This document shows, piece by piece, positions 6,444-13,889 of a DNA stretch of 64,000 nucleotides; the first letter of the stretch is position 1; every line of letters begins with the position of its first letter. Below the pieces are notes generated by a model that saw nothing but the letters and a program-made list of their open reading frames with translations, searched no databases and had not been told where the DNA came from. The position numbers were made by a program, and so were the translations under genes. This stretch comes from Capnocytophaga bilenii. Lineage in GTDB: Bacteria > Bacteroidota > Bacteroidia > Flavobacteriales > Flavobacteriaceae. The stretch is taken from positions 186,001-250,000 of the forward strand of contig NZ_JAGDYP010000003.1 in NCBI RefSeq assembly GCF_017565765.1, given 5' to 3'.

Positions 6444-8645
6444 TTAATTAATTATTTCAAAATCCAATTGCTTTTTCATCAAATCAGTGTTTTTTACTCG
6501 TACCATTACTTCATCACCCAATTGGTACATCTTCCCTGTAGCCCTTCCCACTAAGGCATATTGCTGTTCATCAAAACTGTAATAGTCATCTTTCAAATCA
6601 CGAGCACGTACCAAGCCTTCACATTTATTCACTACAATTTCTACATAAATACCCCACTCAGTAACCCCCGAAATAACTCCTGCAAACTGCTGGTTCGTAT
6701 GCGCTTCCATATATTTTACCTGCATATATTTTATAGAGTCCCTTTCTGCCGATGAAGCCAAAGTTTCCATCTGTGAGGAATGTTTGCATTTCACTTCGTA
6801 ATCTGCTTCATTCTGTGAGGGTGCTCCGTCCAAATAAAGCTGTAAAAGCCTGTGTACCATTACATCAGGATAGCGCCGTATGGGCGAAGTAAAATGAGTA
6901 TAGTCATCAAAAGCCAATCCGTAATGTCCTATATTTTTAGTAGAATAAGCTGCCTTTGCCATCGAGCGTATCGCTAAGGTATCTACCAAATTCTGTTCTT
7001 TCTTGCCTTTTACCTCTTCCAACAAAGTATTTAGCGAATGCGTAATCGTATTTTTATTTTGTAGGTTAATTGCATAGCCAAAACGAGATATAACCCCATT
7101 GAGCTGTTCCAGTTTTTCAGCATCAGGTTCATCGTGCACGCGGTATACAAATGTCTTTTTCATCTTGCTCACAAACTCAGCTACGCGTCTGTTTGCCAGC
7201 AACATAAACTCTTCTATCAGCTTGTTTGCCTCTTTGCTTTCCTTGAAATAAACTCCTATAGGGTTGTCATTTTCGTCCAACTGAAATTTTACTTCTATTT
7301 TATCAAACGAAATAGCTCCTCGCTGCATACGCTTGTGGCGCAATACTTGTGCCAAAGTATTTAGAGTAAGTACTGCATCCACTATTTCAGCAGGGATAGT
7401 ACGCTCACTATTGGTAATAGATAGCTCTGGTTGTAGGGTATACTGCTCCCCTACACTACCCTCTTCTATAATAGCTTGCGCCTCCTCATAGGCAAAGCGT
7501 TGTGATGAATGTATTACAGTCCGTCCTATCCACTGATTGACTATTTCAGCCTTGTCATTCATCTCAAAAATTGCCGAAAAAGTATACTTATCTTCATTCG
7601 GACGTAATGAACAAGCAAAATTACTAAGCACTTCAGGCAACATAGGCACTACCCTATCTACCAAATATACCGAGGTAGCACGGTTATAAGCTTCCTCATC
7701 CAGTATAGTACCCTCTTTCACGTAATGCGAAACATCAGCAATGTGCACCCCTACCTCATAATTTCCATTCTCCAACACTCTGAACGACAGGGCATCGTCA
7801 AAGTCTTTGGCATCTTTAGGGTCTATAGTAAAGGTAAGCACTTCTCGCATATCACGGCGTTTAGCTATTTCTTCTTCGGTAATAGTTACGTCCAACGCTT
7901 TAGCATAAGTATCCACCTCTTCTGGATAAGTATATGGCAATCCGTATTCGGCTAATATAGAGTGCATTTCAGTATTTTGTTCACCTGGTTTGCCCAGTAC
8001 TTGCTCCACTACCCCTGTGGGCGAATCGCTTTTGTCTTTCCACTCTTCAATGCGTACCAGCACACGGTCGCCATCAGTAGCACCACTCAGGTTTTCTTTG
8101 AATACGAATATATCCGTATACATACGGTGATCAGTAGGAATTACAAAAGCAAAATTTTTGTGTAGTTGCACAGTACCTACAAATCGTACTTTGTTGCGCT
8201 CCAATATTTTAGTAATTTCACCCTCCATTTTCTGCCTATTGCGAAATCGCGGAAATACATATACTTCCACCAAATCACCGTGAAGTGCCTTGTTCAGAAA
8301 ATTAGACGGTACAAATATATCGTCTTCCAAATCATCTACCATCACATAGCCATTGCCACGCGAATTGATGTCCAACGTACCCACATAGTAATGCTGCATC
8401 TCTATGGCACGGTATTTACCGCGGTCAGTTTCTATGATTTGCTTCTTTTCTTTCAGTTTTGCCAATCGTTTTATGAGCGTATCGCGTTTAGTAGCATCTG
8501 TTATTTGCAGTTTGGCAGCTATTTGTTTATAATTGAAGCTTTCATTAGGATGCTCATTAAGCACAGCAAAGATAGCTTTGGTAAGTTCGTGCTTGTTGTG
8601 CTTGGCTGTTGCTTTATTTTTCTTTGATTTAGTAGTTTTTTTCAT
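6444..8645 (-). CDS. rnr: Ribonuclease R
   Basis: A 733-residue exoribonuclease of the RNB (RNase II/R) family that degrades structured RNA from the 3' end. Order: lysine-rich N-terminus, helix-turn-helix (about 20-75), cold-shock domains, RNB catalytic domain with the acidic cluster DPKDAKDFDDAL, HYGLAFDDYTHFTSPIRRYPD near the end of the RNB domain, and a C-terminal S1 domain (FAGVISGVTEWGIYVEI). Length and order fit RNase R. The ATG at 8645 (MKKTTKSKKNK) is chosen over the upstream in-frame start at 8678, which would overlap the promoter box. Confidence 0.95.
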   Translation of the reverse strand: MKKTTKSKKNKATAKHNKHELTKAIFAVLNEHPNESFNYKQIAAKLQITDATKRDTLIKRLAKLKEKKQIIETDRGKYRAIEMQHYYVGTLDINSRGNGYVMVDDLEDDIFVPSNFLNKALHGDLVEVYVFPRFRNRQKMEGEITKILERNKVRFVGTVQLHKNFAFVIPTDHRMYTDIFVFKENLSGATDGDRVLVRIEEWKDKSDSPTGVVEQVLGKPGEQNTEMHSILAEYGLPYTYPEEVDTYAKALDVTITEEEIAKRRDMREVLTFTIDPKDAKDFDDALSFRVLENGNYEVGVHIADVSHYVKEGTILDEEAYNRATSVYLVDRVVPMLPEVLSNFACSLRPNEDKYTFSAIFEMNDKAEIVNQWIGRTVIHSSQRFAYEEAQAIIEEGSVGEQYTLQPELSITNSERTIPAEIVDAVLTLNTLAQVLRHKRMQRGAISFDKIEVKFQLDENDNPIGVYFKESKEANKLIEEFMLLANRRVAEFVSKMKKTFVYRVHDEPDAEKLEQLNGVISRFGYAINLQNKNTITHSLNTLLEEVKGKKEQNLVDTLAIRSMAKAAYSTKNIGHYGLAFDDYTHFTSPIRRYPDVMVHRLLQLYLDGAPSQNEADYEVKCKHSSQMETLASSAERDSIKYMQVKYMEAHTNQQFAGVISGVTEWGIYVEIVVNKCEGLVRARDLKDDYYSFDEQQYALVGRATGKMYQLGDEVMVRVKNTDLMKKQLDFEIIN

Positions 8646-8675
8646 TGTTATTAATTGTGTTTTCTCTTTTCGCTG

Positions 8676-8683
8676 CAAATATA
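8676..8683 (-). promoter_or_regulatory. Promoter -7 box of rnr
   Basis: TATATTTG on the minus strand, about 30 bases before the ATG at 8645. Confidence 0.6.
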
Positions 8684-8889
8684 CAATTTTTTTTGATAAG
8701 GGTTTTAAAAAAACTATTCTTCACACAAGTTACGAGCCACACACGTAGAGAAAAACAAACTTTTTCAACAATCACTAAATAATAAATAAAATAAAATTTT
8801 AAATAAATAGAATAAGGCTACTATTATGAAGCTGTGAAAAAGCCTATTATTTTTTGCTTTATAAATTTGCTTTTTTAGGTTATTGTAGC

Positions 8890-8899
8890 TTATTAACAA
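8890..8899 (+). repeat. TTATTAACAA, copy 1
   Basis: First of three identical 10-mers in the gap between rnr and the M23 peptidase gene; the others are at 9004-9013 (inverted) and 9129-9138. Confidence 0.6.
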
Positions 8900-9003
8900 T
8901 TCATATAATTTTAATATAATGAAATTCAATGTATTATATATAATTGTTCATAACTTATTTTCTTCCACTAACTGTTTTTGTCAGTAACTATTTTTTCTTG
9001 TTG

Positions 9004-9013
9004 TTGTTAATAA
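9004..9013 (-). repeat. TTATTAACAA, copy 2 (inverted)
   Basis: Reads TTGTTAATAA on the plus strand, the exact complement of copies 1 and 3. Confidence 0.6.
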
Positions 9014-9128
9014 CGCTTTGATAACTGTTGATATTTATCCAAAAAAAATATTTGCATATTTCATTTTGCTTTTTGTATATACACAAAGTTGAATTACGCA
9101 AATATTTTTATTACTATTATTCGGTAAG

Positions 9129-9138
9129 TTATTAACAA
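9129..9138 (+). repeat. TTATTAACAA, copy 3
   Basis: Third exact copy, 38 bases from the stop of the M23 peptidase gene. Confidence 0.6.
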
Positions 9139-9175
9139 GAAATCAATAATATTTAAAAGGGTGCAAACACCAAAA

Positions 9176-10396
9176 TTATAGTTCGTCCAATTGCTTTTTC
9201 AAGGGGGCAATATATTCCATATAAGCCTCTTTTAGTTTTGCTTCTATGGGCACCGAGTCTGGAAATTTTTCTTTTAGAGGGTCTACTTGTACCCCGTTTT
9301 TCCAAAATCTATAACACACGTGCGGACCTGTGGCAAGCCCTGTACTACCTACCAAACCTATAATTTCACCCTGTGCTACTTGCTGTCCTTTGCGTACTAA
9401 TATTTTTTGCATATGCAAATATTGGGTGGTGTAAGTATTATTATGGCGTACTTTTACATAGTTGCCGTTACCCGAGCCAAAGCCCGCTTCAGCTACAGTA
9501 CCTGCGGCAGTAGTACGTATAGGCGTACCCGCAGGGGCAGCGTAATCTGTACCAAAATGCCCTTTCATACGATGCAAAATAGGGTGAAAACGCATTCCAA
9601 ATTTTGAGGTAATACGAAAAATATCTAACGGCGATTGTAAGAACATACGTTTCATCATATTGCCATTTTCATCGTAAAAACCATTAGTACCTGCAATACT
9701 ATCAGTAGTAAAGTTGAAAGCGTAGTATGATTTATCGCCCCAGCGGAAGTAAGCAGCTCGCACACGTTCCACCCCAGCGTAAATAGTATCGTCTACATAG
9801 CGCTCGTCATAAATAATTTTGAACTGATCGCCTTTTTGAAGGCGGAAAAAGTCAATCGTATAGTCAAATATTTGCCCTAACTGATAGGTAGCATTAGCAC
9901 TGATACCCGCTTGTTGCGCATCTACCGAAAGGTTGTTGCTAATACTCCCAGCAATAGCTTTTTCTTTGATAATAATTTTTTTCTGTTCTTTGTAAGCGTA
10001 GATAGAATCAGCGAGATGCACCACGATATATTCGCTTATAGTAGGCTGATATACAAAGCTATAAGGTTTCAGTGTATCCCCTTTTCGGTACAAAAAAGCA
10101 TAAGGTTTCCCTACTCTGAAATTTTTAGGATGTATAAAAGCACTTGTTTGTTGCGAAATTTGATGAATATCACTAACAGTCATATGGTGATGTTCCAATA
10201 GTTTTCCAAAAGTATCCCCTTCTTTCACAGTATCTTTTACGATATTAAAGTTATTGAGGTTAAACCCATATTCAAATACAGGAGGTTTTTCCGCTTGAGT
10301 AGTGCTCGAAGCTGTTGTTTTATGAGTTTCATCGTTATGGCAACCGATGAGCATTCCCGCCATAGCAGCCGTACAAAATAGTGTTTTGATGTTCAT
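9176..10396 (-). CDS. M23 family peptidase lipoprotein
   Basis: A 406-residue lipoprotein (MNIKTLFCTAAMAGMLIGC, Cys19) with a C-terminal LytM/M23 domain. The zinc motif HFGTDYAAP (HxxxD) and the loop VRHNNTYTTQYLHM are intact. The usual final HxH reads GPHVCY, so a Cys replaces the last zinc His; the codon is clearly TGT. This form seems to recur in Bacteroidota M23 proteins, so it need not mean loss of activity, since Cys can bind zinc. The region before the domain (about 55-110) resembles a LysM-like or OapA-like segment. Likely role: cutting peptidoglycan cross-links in the periplasm. A 32-codon upstream frame overlaps the start. Confidence 0.88.
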   Translation of the reverse strand: MNIKTLFCTAAMAGMLIGCHNDETHKTTASSTTQAEKPPVFEYGFNLNNFNIVKDTVKEGDTFGKLLEHHHMTVSDIHQISQQTSAFIHPKNFRVGKPYAFLYRKGDTLKPYSFVYQPTISEYIVVHLADSIYAYKEQKKIIIKEKAIAGSISNNLSVDAQQAGISANATYQLGQIFDYTIDFFRLQKGDQFKIIYDERYVDDTIYAGVERVRAAYFRWGDKSYYAFNFTTDSIAGTNGFYDENGNMMKRMFLQSPLDIFRITSKFGMRFHPILHRMKGHFGTDYAAPAGTPIRTTAAGTVAEAGFGSGNGNYVKVRHNNTYTTQYLHMQKILVRKGQQVAQGEIIGLVGSTGLATGPHVCYRFWKNGVQVDPLKEKFPDSVPIEAKLKEAYMEYIAPLKKQLDEL

Positions 10397-10491
10397 TTGT
10401 TAGTAATTATTGTATTTTCTTGTAAAATTTGTTTTTCTTTATCCGTAAGTATTTCAGGTTCTTTTGTTAATACATTTATGTTCATATTCAT
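10393..10491 (-). CDS. Short ORF coupled to the M23 peptidase gene
   Basis: A 32-codon frame (starts MNMNINVLTKEPEILTDKEK) whose TGA overlaps the ATG of the peptidase gene as ATGA. It follows a promoter-like box at 10502-10509. It could be a leader peptide that couples translation, or a small helical protein. No homologue is recognised. The overlap and promoter distance are the only evidence. Confidence 0.45.
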   Translation of the reverse strand: MNMNINVLTKEPEILTDKEKQILQENTIITNK

Positions 10492-10501
10492 ATATTTTTT
10501 G

Positions 10502-10509
10502 CAAAGGTA
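10502..10509 (-). promoter_or_regulatory. Promoter -7 box of the M23 peptidase unit
   Basis: TACCTTTG on the minus strand, 10 bases before the short leader ORF and about 105 bases before the peptidase ATG. Confidence 0.6.
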
Positions 10510-10546
10510 CAAAATAAAGTTCAATTATTATATAGTATATTTTTGC

Positions 10547-10554
10547 TATCTTTG
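10547..10554 (+). promoter_or_regulatory. Promoter -7 box of the broken AlbA/Fic-like gene
   Basis: TATCTTTG, 22 bases before the ATG at 10577; divergent from the M23 promoter. Confidence 0.6.
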
Positions 10555-10576
10555 CCCTATAAAAAATTCTATTACA

Positions 10577-11031
10577 ATGATTGAATCTAAAAATATAGAA
10601 TACAAACAACGAGTAACTCCCACGTATTTTGCAGAGTTATTCTAAAGAATCCTTTAAGTTTATGGAAAACACTTTGCGAGTAATCTTCCCTATAGATGAA
10701 GATTTACAAGCACTTATGGAAGAAGAAGCCCAAGCTACCCCCCAAGTACCCCGCAAGTACCCCGCAAGTACCCCGCAAGTACCATGCAAGTACCATGCAA
10801 GTTACCATGCAAGTCAAAGATTTATTAAATATATTGGAAGAAGTATCTTATAGAGAAGAAATTCAAGAAAAATTAGGCTTGAAAAATAGAGATTATTTCA
10901 GAAAAAACTATCTCAACCCTGCTATAGAACAAGGTTTTGTAGCACTTACTATTCCCGATAAACCCACAAGTAAGAATCAAAAATACTACCTTACTGATAA
11001 AGGTAAGGAATTTTTAAAAACATTAAAATAA
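10577..11031 (+). pseudogene. Broken AlbA_2/Fic-like ATP-binding regulator
   Basis: The first piece (10577-10645) encodes MIESKNIEYKQRVTPTYFAELF, like the start of AlbA_2 domain proteins (ESxxIEfK). It stops after 22 codons. A second piece in another frame (about 10635-10735) reads YSKESFKFMENTLRVIFPID, like the strand before the C-terminal winged helix of the same proteins. A third, again in a different frame (to 11031), reads NRDYFRKNYLNPAIEQGF and KNQKYYLTDKGKEF, the usual winged-helix tail. The central ATP-binding part is missing and the frame changes within an 11-bp tandem repeat. Intact homologues are several hundred residues long. Family assignment is from memory of these motifs. Confidence 0.7.
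10741..10816 (+). repeat. 11-bp tandem repeat inside the pseudogene
   Basis: About six units of CAAGTACCCCG, later CAAGTACCATG, with one 12-bp unit near the end. Because 11 is not a multiple of 3, each copy gained or lost changes the reading frame; three units encode an 11-residue period (QVPRKYPASTP). Confidence 0.85.
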
Positions 11032-11038
11032 CCCTTAA

Positions 11039-11167
11039 AAAATAAACATCAAACGCATTGATTCCCGCTATTATGCTGCGGTCATCACCAAAGATGGTCA
11101 GTGGCAAAAAGGCGAAATTATAGAGTGTAAACTATTCAATATGTTAATTAACAAACTAATACTATGA
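11039..11167 (+). pseudogene. Possible gene remnant before the DUF1016 gene
   Basis: An open frame without a suitable start reads NIKRIDSRYYAAVITKDGQW and continues to a TGA that overlaps the next ATG as ATGA. The composition looks like real protein, so it may be the tail of a deleted gene once coupled to the nuclease gene. The parent family is not recognised. Confidence 0.35.
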
Positions 11168-12186
11168 AAAAAGAAGTAACCCTACAAGAATCCTTGATTA
11201 CCGATTTGCGTACTCTTATCAATGAGGCACGCAATAAAGTAGCCCTAACGGTAAATACCGAAATTACGCTACTATATTGGCATATAGGTAAGCGTATCAA
11301 CGAAGAAGTACTTGATAATCAGCGTGCTGAGTATGGAAAACAAATTGTCTCGACACTGTCGAGACAATTGACAGAAGAGTACGGCAAAGGTTTTAATGAG
11401 AAAAACCTTCGCCGAATGATGCAATTTGCAGAACTTTTCCCTGATTTTCAAATTGTCGCACCACTGGCACGACAATTAAGCTGGTCTCATTTTTTAATAT
11501 TATTTCCTATCAAAGACCCTCTATCACGAGAGTTTTATCTTACAATGTCTGTATCAGAAAAATGGACTAAACGCACTTTACGCAATAAAATAGACAGTAT
11601 GCTCTACGAGCGTACCGCTATCAGTAGTAAGCCTGAGGAGGTTATCAAAACAGAATTGGCTAACCTGCGCGATAATGAGATACTCTCACCCGATTTGGTT
11701 TTCAAAAGCCCTTACTTTTTAGAGTTTACAGGACTTAAAGGAGTATATAGTGAAAAATCATTAGAGGACAGTCTGTTAGTACATTTAGAGCACTTTATCT
11801 TAGAATTAGGTGTTGGTTTTACCTTTGTAGAACGACAAAAACGTATGATTATAGACGGGGAAGATTTTTATCTTGATTTACTTTTCTACCACCGAAAACT
11901 CCGAAGATTGATAGCTATTGAACTTAAATTAGGAAAGTTCAAAGCTGCTTACAAAGGACAAATGGAATTATACCTCCGTTGGCTTGAAAAACACGAAATG
12001 GAAGTAGGCGAAGAGAGTCCTATTGGTTTATTATTATGTACTGAAGGGAGCGAAGAACAAATAGAACTATTACAATTAGACCAAACAGGTATTCGTGTAG
12101 CTCAGTATATGACTGAACTCCCCTCACGAGCCCTTTTGCACCAGCAATTACAGAAAATAGTAGCAGAACGCAGAGCATTTTTGTAA
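11164..12186 (+). CDS. DUF1016 (YhcG-type) PDDEXK nuclease, copy 1
   Basis: A 340-residue protein with the DUF1016 N-terminal helical domain (TLLYWHIGKRINEE, EYGKGFNEKNLRRMMQFAE, QLSWSHFLILFPIKD) and a C-terminal PDDEXK-like nuclease domain (EDFYLDLLFYHRKLRRLIAIELKLGKFKA). In the latter, the D of YLDLLF and the E-x-K of IELK fit the catalytic core. The family is linked to DNA processing or defence but is poorly characterised. Two 27-bp palindromes lie within the coding DNA at 11343-11369 and 11451-11477. The last 30 bases before the ATG closely match those before the second copy at 46897. Confidence 0.88.
   Translation: MKKEVTLQESLITDLRTLINEARNKVALTVNTEITLLYWHIGKRINEEVLDNQRAEYGKQIVSTLSRQLTEEYGKGFNEKNLRRMMQFAELFPDFQIVAPLARQLSWSHFLILFPIKDPLSREFYLTMSVSEKWTKRTLRNKIDSMLYERTAISSKPEEVIKTELANLRDNEILSPDLVFKSPYFLEFTGLKGVYSEKSLEDSLLVHLEHFILELGVGFTFVERQKRMIIDGEDFYLDLLFYHRKLRRLIAIELKLGKFKAAYKGQMELYLRWLEKHEMEVGEESPIGLLLCTEGSEEQIELLQLDQTGIRVAQYMTELPSRALLHQQLQKIVAERRAFL
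11343..11369. repeat. 27-bp palindrome A in DUF1016 gene
   Basis: Perfect 13-1-13 palindrome with outline AATTG-N6-CACTG-N6-CAATT. It is read as part of the peptide QIVSTLSRQL near residue 60-70. Confidence 0.9.
11451..11477. repeat. 27-bp palindrome B in DUF1016 gene
   Basis: Same outline and length as palindrome A, 108 bp downstream, with two mismatched positions in the arms. Read as QIVAPLARQL directly before SWSHF. Confidence 0.85.
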
Positions 12187-12304
12187 CATAAAAATTATCA
12201 ATATGAACCCATTACAACAAATAGAACAAATCTATACTTTTCATATATCATCGGCTTTATGAAAACAAAGCGCATTCACCCCCTTAATAAAATTTTTGAG
12301 TAAT

Positions 12305-12655
12305 ATGAACTTAGAAGAACTTAGAGAATATTGTCTTTCCTTGCCTCACGTTACCGAGGATATGCCCTTTGGCGAAGAATTTTTAGTATTCCGCATTTGC
12401 AATCGCATTTTTGCCCTTACCAATCTAGAGCGTATCCCCGTAAGTGTGAGCCTCAAGTGCGACCCCGAGCGCGCTGTAGAACTCCGCGAGCAATACCCCG
12501 ACAAGATTGTGGCAGGCTACCACCTCAATAAAAAACATTGGAATACAGTTTCTTTAGAAGGCTTATCCCCTACCCTTATCAAAGAAATGATACAACACTC
12601 TTACGACCAAGTACTCGCCAAAGTACCCAAAAAAGAAACCCTAAAATTCATCTAA
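12305..12655 (+). CDS. MmcQ/YjbR family protein
   Basis: A 116-residue MmcQ/YjbR (CyaY-like fold) protein. Typical features are LPHVTEDMPFGEEFLVFRI, the middle strand VSLKCDPERAVELREQYP, and HLNKKHWNTVSLEGLSPTLIKEMI, which is the family's near-C-terminal signature. Members are called DNA-binding on structural grounds, but a biological role is not established. The ATG at 12305 is preferred to the in-frame TTG at 12296. It abuts the next gene (TAA then ATG). Confidence 0.88.
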   Translation: MNLEELREYCLSLPHVTEDMPFGEEFLVFRICNRIFALTNLERIPVSVSLKCDPERAVELREQYPDKIVAGYHLNKKHWNTVSLEGLSPTLIKEMIQHSYDQVLAKVPKKETLKFI

Positions 12656-13105
12656 ATGACAGAAACAGAACAAACCCTACGCCAGCGTTTCACCGCTTTC
12701 TTACAAGCGATGTACAACTGGGAAACAGAAGCCAACAGAGTTGACGAAGAAGAAGTGGAGAAAAAGAAAACGCTCTCTTGGGAAGACTTTTGCGACAAGC
12801 AAACTGAGCTTCGCACCCCTATTTATAAGGAATATGTAACCAATCGCGAACGCAAAAACGGAGGTCCTGAATACACCAGTCACGGATTCCCTCCTAACTA
12901 CGACCCTTCTAAAGAAACCATTACCGAAGTGCAAATCACTGGTAAAAAAGCCTCTATTTTTACTGATAGAGTCTATGCAGGAATGAATTACAAACGCGAG
13001 TACAAATACAAACTTGTAGAAGATCGCTGGCTATTAGATACTATCAAAGAACAGTATTTGCCAGAAAACAGAGACCCTGAAAAATGGAAGAGTGTGATTA
13101 TATAA
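12656..13105 (+). CDS. Possible NTF2-fold immunity protein
   Basis: A 149-residue acidic cytosolic protein with no signal peptide. The order is an N-terminal helix (RQRFTAFLQAMYNWETEAN), a spacer, then strands ending in REYKYKLVEDRWLLDTIKEQY. That last strand pattern (Y-K-L-x-x-x-x-W-x-L) is typical of NTF2-like immunity proteins linked to Rhs or WXG toxins. No toxin gene is adjacent, so it would be an orphan. It starts one base after the MmcQ stop codon and is surely co-transcribed; a hairpin terminator follows at 13133. Confidence 0.45.
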   Translation: MTETEQTLRQRFTAFLQAMYNWETEANRVDEEEVEKKKTLSWEDFCDKQTELRTPIYKEYVTNRERKNGGPEYTSHGFPPNYDPSKETITEVQITGKKASIFTDRVYAGMNYKREYKYKLVEDRWLLDTIKEQYLPENRDPEKWKSVII

Positions 13106-13132
13106 GTATTTATTTTATTATCAAGAGCTTAC

Positions 13133-13159
13133 AAAAAGTCACCAACTTGGTGACTTTTT
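13133..13159 (+). terminator. Terminator after the MmcQ operon
   Basis: Perfect 13-1-13 hairpin (AAAAAGTCACCAA, C, then its complement) ending in five T. It also overlaps the frame of the remnant at 13137-13253. Confidence 0.75.
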
Positions 13160-13253
13160 AGAGATGCCATTAGGCATTGCCTCTTATCAGCTCAAAGAAA
13201 TCATTGATAACACTATCGCTGAATTTGAAAAAAATAAACTTAAGACCTTATAA
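13137..13253 (+). pseudogene. Possible C-terminal gene remnant
   Basis: An open frame reads EMPLGIASYQLKEIIDNTIA and continues to TAA at 13251-13253. It looks like the tail of a real protein, but only about 30 residues remain and there is no clear start or promoter. The source gene is unknown. Confidence 0.3.
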
Positions 13254-13269
13254 TTCACAAATCGATAAT

Positions 13270-13737
13270 ATGAGAATAACAAAAGGATTATCACCTGAAG
13301 ATAAGCAGGCTATCATACATTGGACAAATAATAAAGGAGCAGATTTTTTGCAACAATGGGCAGGAAACGCTTTGCAATATCCTCTTACAATAGAGCAACT
13401 CAATCTATTGCCACATTGTTTTCGTATTGAGGCAGAGGGTAATTTTATAGGAATGATTCAGAAAATAAAAGTAGAGGAAAATAATGTACATATAGGTAGA
13501 TTTATTATCAATCCTTTGCGTGTGGGAAAAGGATTAGGCACTGAGGCAATATGCTTATTTATCTCTATGCTTTTTGAAGAGGAATGTATTCACTCCATTA
13601 GTCTAAATGTATTTGATGACAACCCCATAGCTAAAAATCTTTATACAAAACTTGGTTTTGAAATAGTAGCCACTGTTGAGGGAGAAAGAAAAAAATACAA
13701 AATGATGAAATATGCTCCTACTTATAAAAAATTATAG
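13270..13737 (+). CDS. GNAT family N-acetyltransferase
   Basis: A 155-residue acetyltransferase of the RimJ/RimL-like group. The strand IGRFIINPLRVGKGLGTEAI contains the acetyl-CoA loop RVGKGLG (R/Q-x-x-G-x-G/A), and the motif ISLNVFDDNPIAKNLYTKLGFE is the typical C-terminal strand and helix. Substrate unknown. The ATG at 13270 (MRITKGLSPED) is preferred to the long upstream in-frame extension, which covers the remnant and terminator. Confidence 0.85.
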   Translation: MRITKGLSPEDKQAIIHWTNNKGADFLQQWAGNALQYPLTIEQLNLLPHCFRIEAEGNFIGMIQKIKVEENNVHIGRFIINPLRVGKGLGTEAICLFISMLFEEECIHSISLNVFDDNPIAKNLYTKLGFEIVATVEGERKKYKMMKYAPTYKKL

Positions 13738-13756
13738 TCTTATTTTCCCCATAGGT

Positions 13757-13812
13757 TGAGCGAAGGAAAGTCGGCGAGCTGGCGCAGCCGAGTATGTGAC
13801 GAAGGATAAGCT
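13757..13812 (+). repeat. Dispersed AGCGAAGG repeat, copy 2
   Basis: Carries the same 52-bp core as 1385-1444 (GAGCGAAGGAAAGTCGGCGA and on to GAAGGATAA). Confidence 0.85.
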
Positions 13813-13863
13813 CACACCAAAAGAAATTTAATTATTAAATATTAGCAATTAAACATTATTTTG

Positions 13864-13871
13864 TATCTTTG
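13864..13871 (+). promoter_or_regulatory. Promoter -7 box of the DPP IV gene
   Basis: TATCTTTG, 19 bases before the ATG at 13890. Confidence 0.65.
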
Positions 13872-13889
13872 CCCAAAACATTTTTATCT

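Larger units (their letters stand above)
8646..9175. other. AT-rich gene-free region, candidate replication origin
   Basis: Over 500 bp with no credible gene, very AT-rich. It contains the 10-mer TTATTAACAA at 8890-8899 and 9129-9138 and its reverse complement at 9004-9013, plus TTTATCCAAA near 9034 and ATAACTGTTGAT near 9021. The repeats resemble relaxed DnaA boxes, and parS sites lie 4-6 kb away. Assignment as oriC is tentative. Confidence 0.35.

Noticed and set aside
12203-12262. Short frame after DUF1016 copy 1 (MNPLQQIEQIYTFHISSAL)
   Set aside because: Nineteen codons without promoter or recognisable family; may be a remnant but cannot be supported.
13133-13159. Another 27-bp palindrome with 13-1-13 shape
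   Set aside because: Ends are AAAAA/TTTTT and the centre is AACTT, not AATTG and CACTG. It sits after an operon and fits a normal terminator, so it is not grouped with the DUF1016 palindromes.
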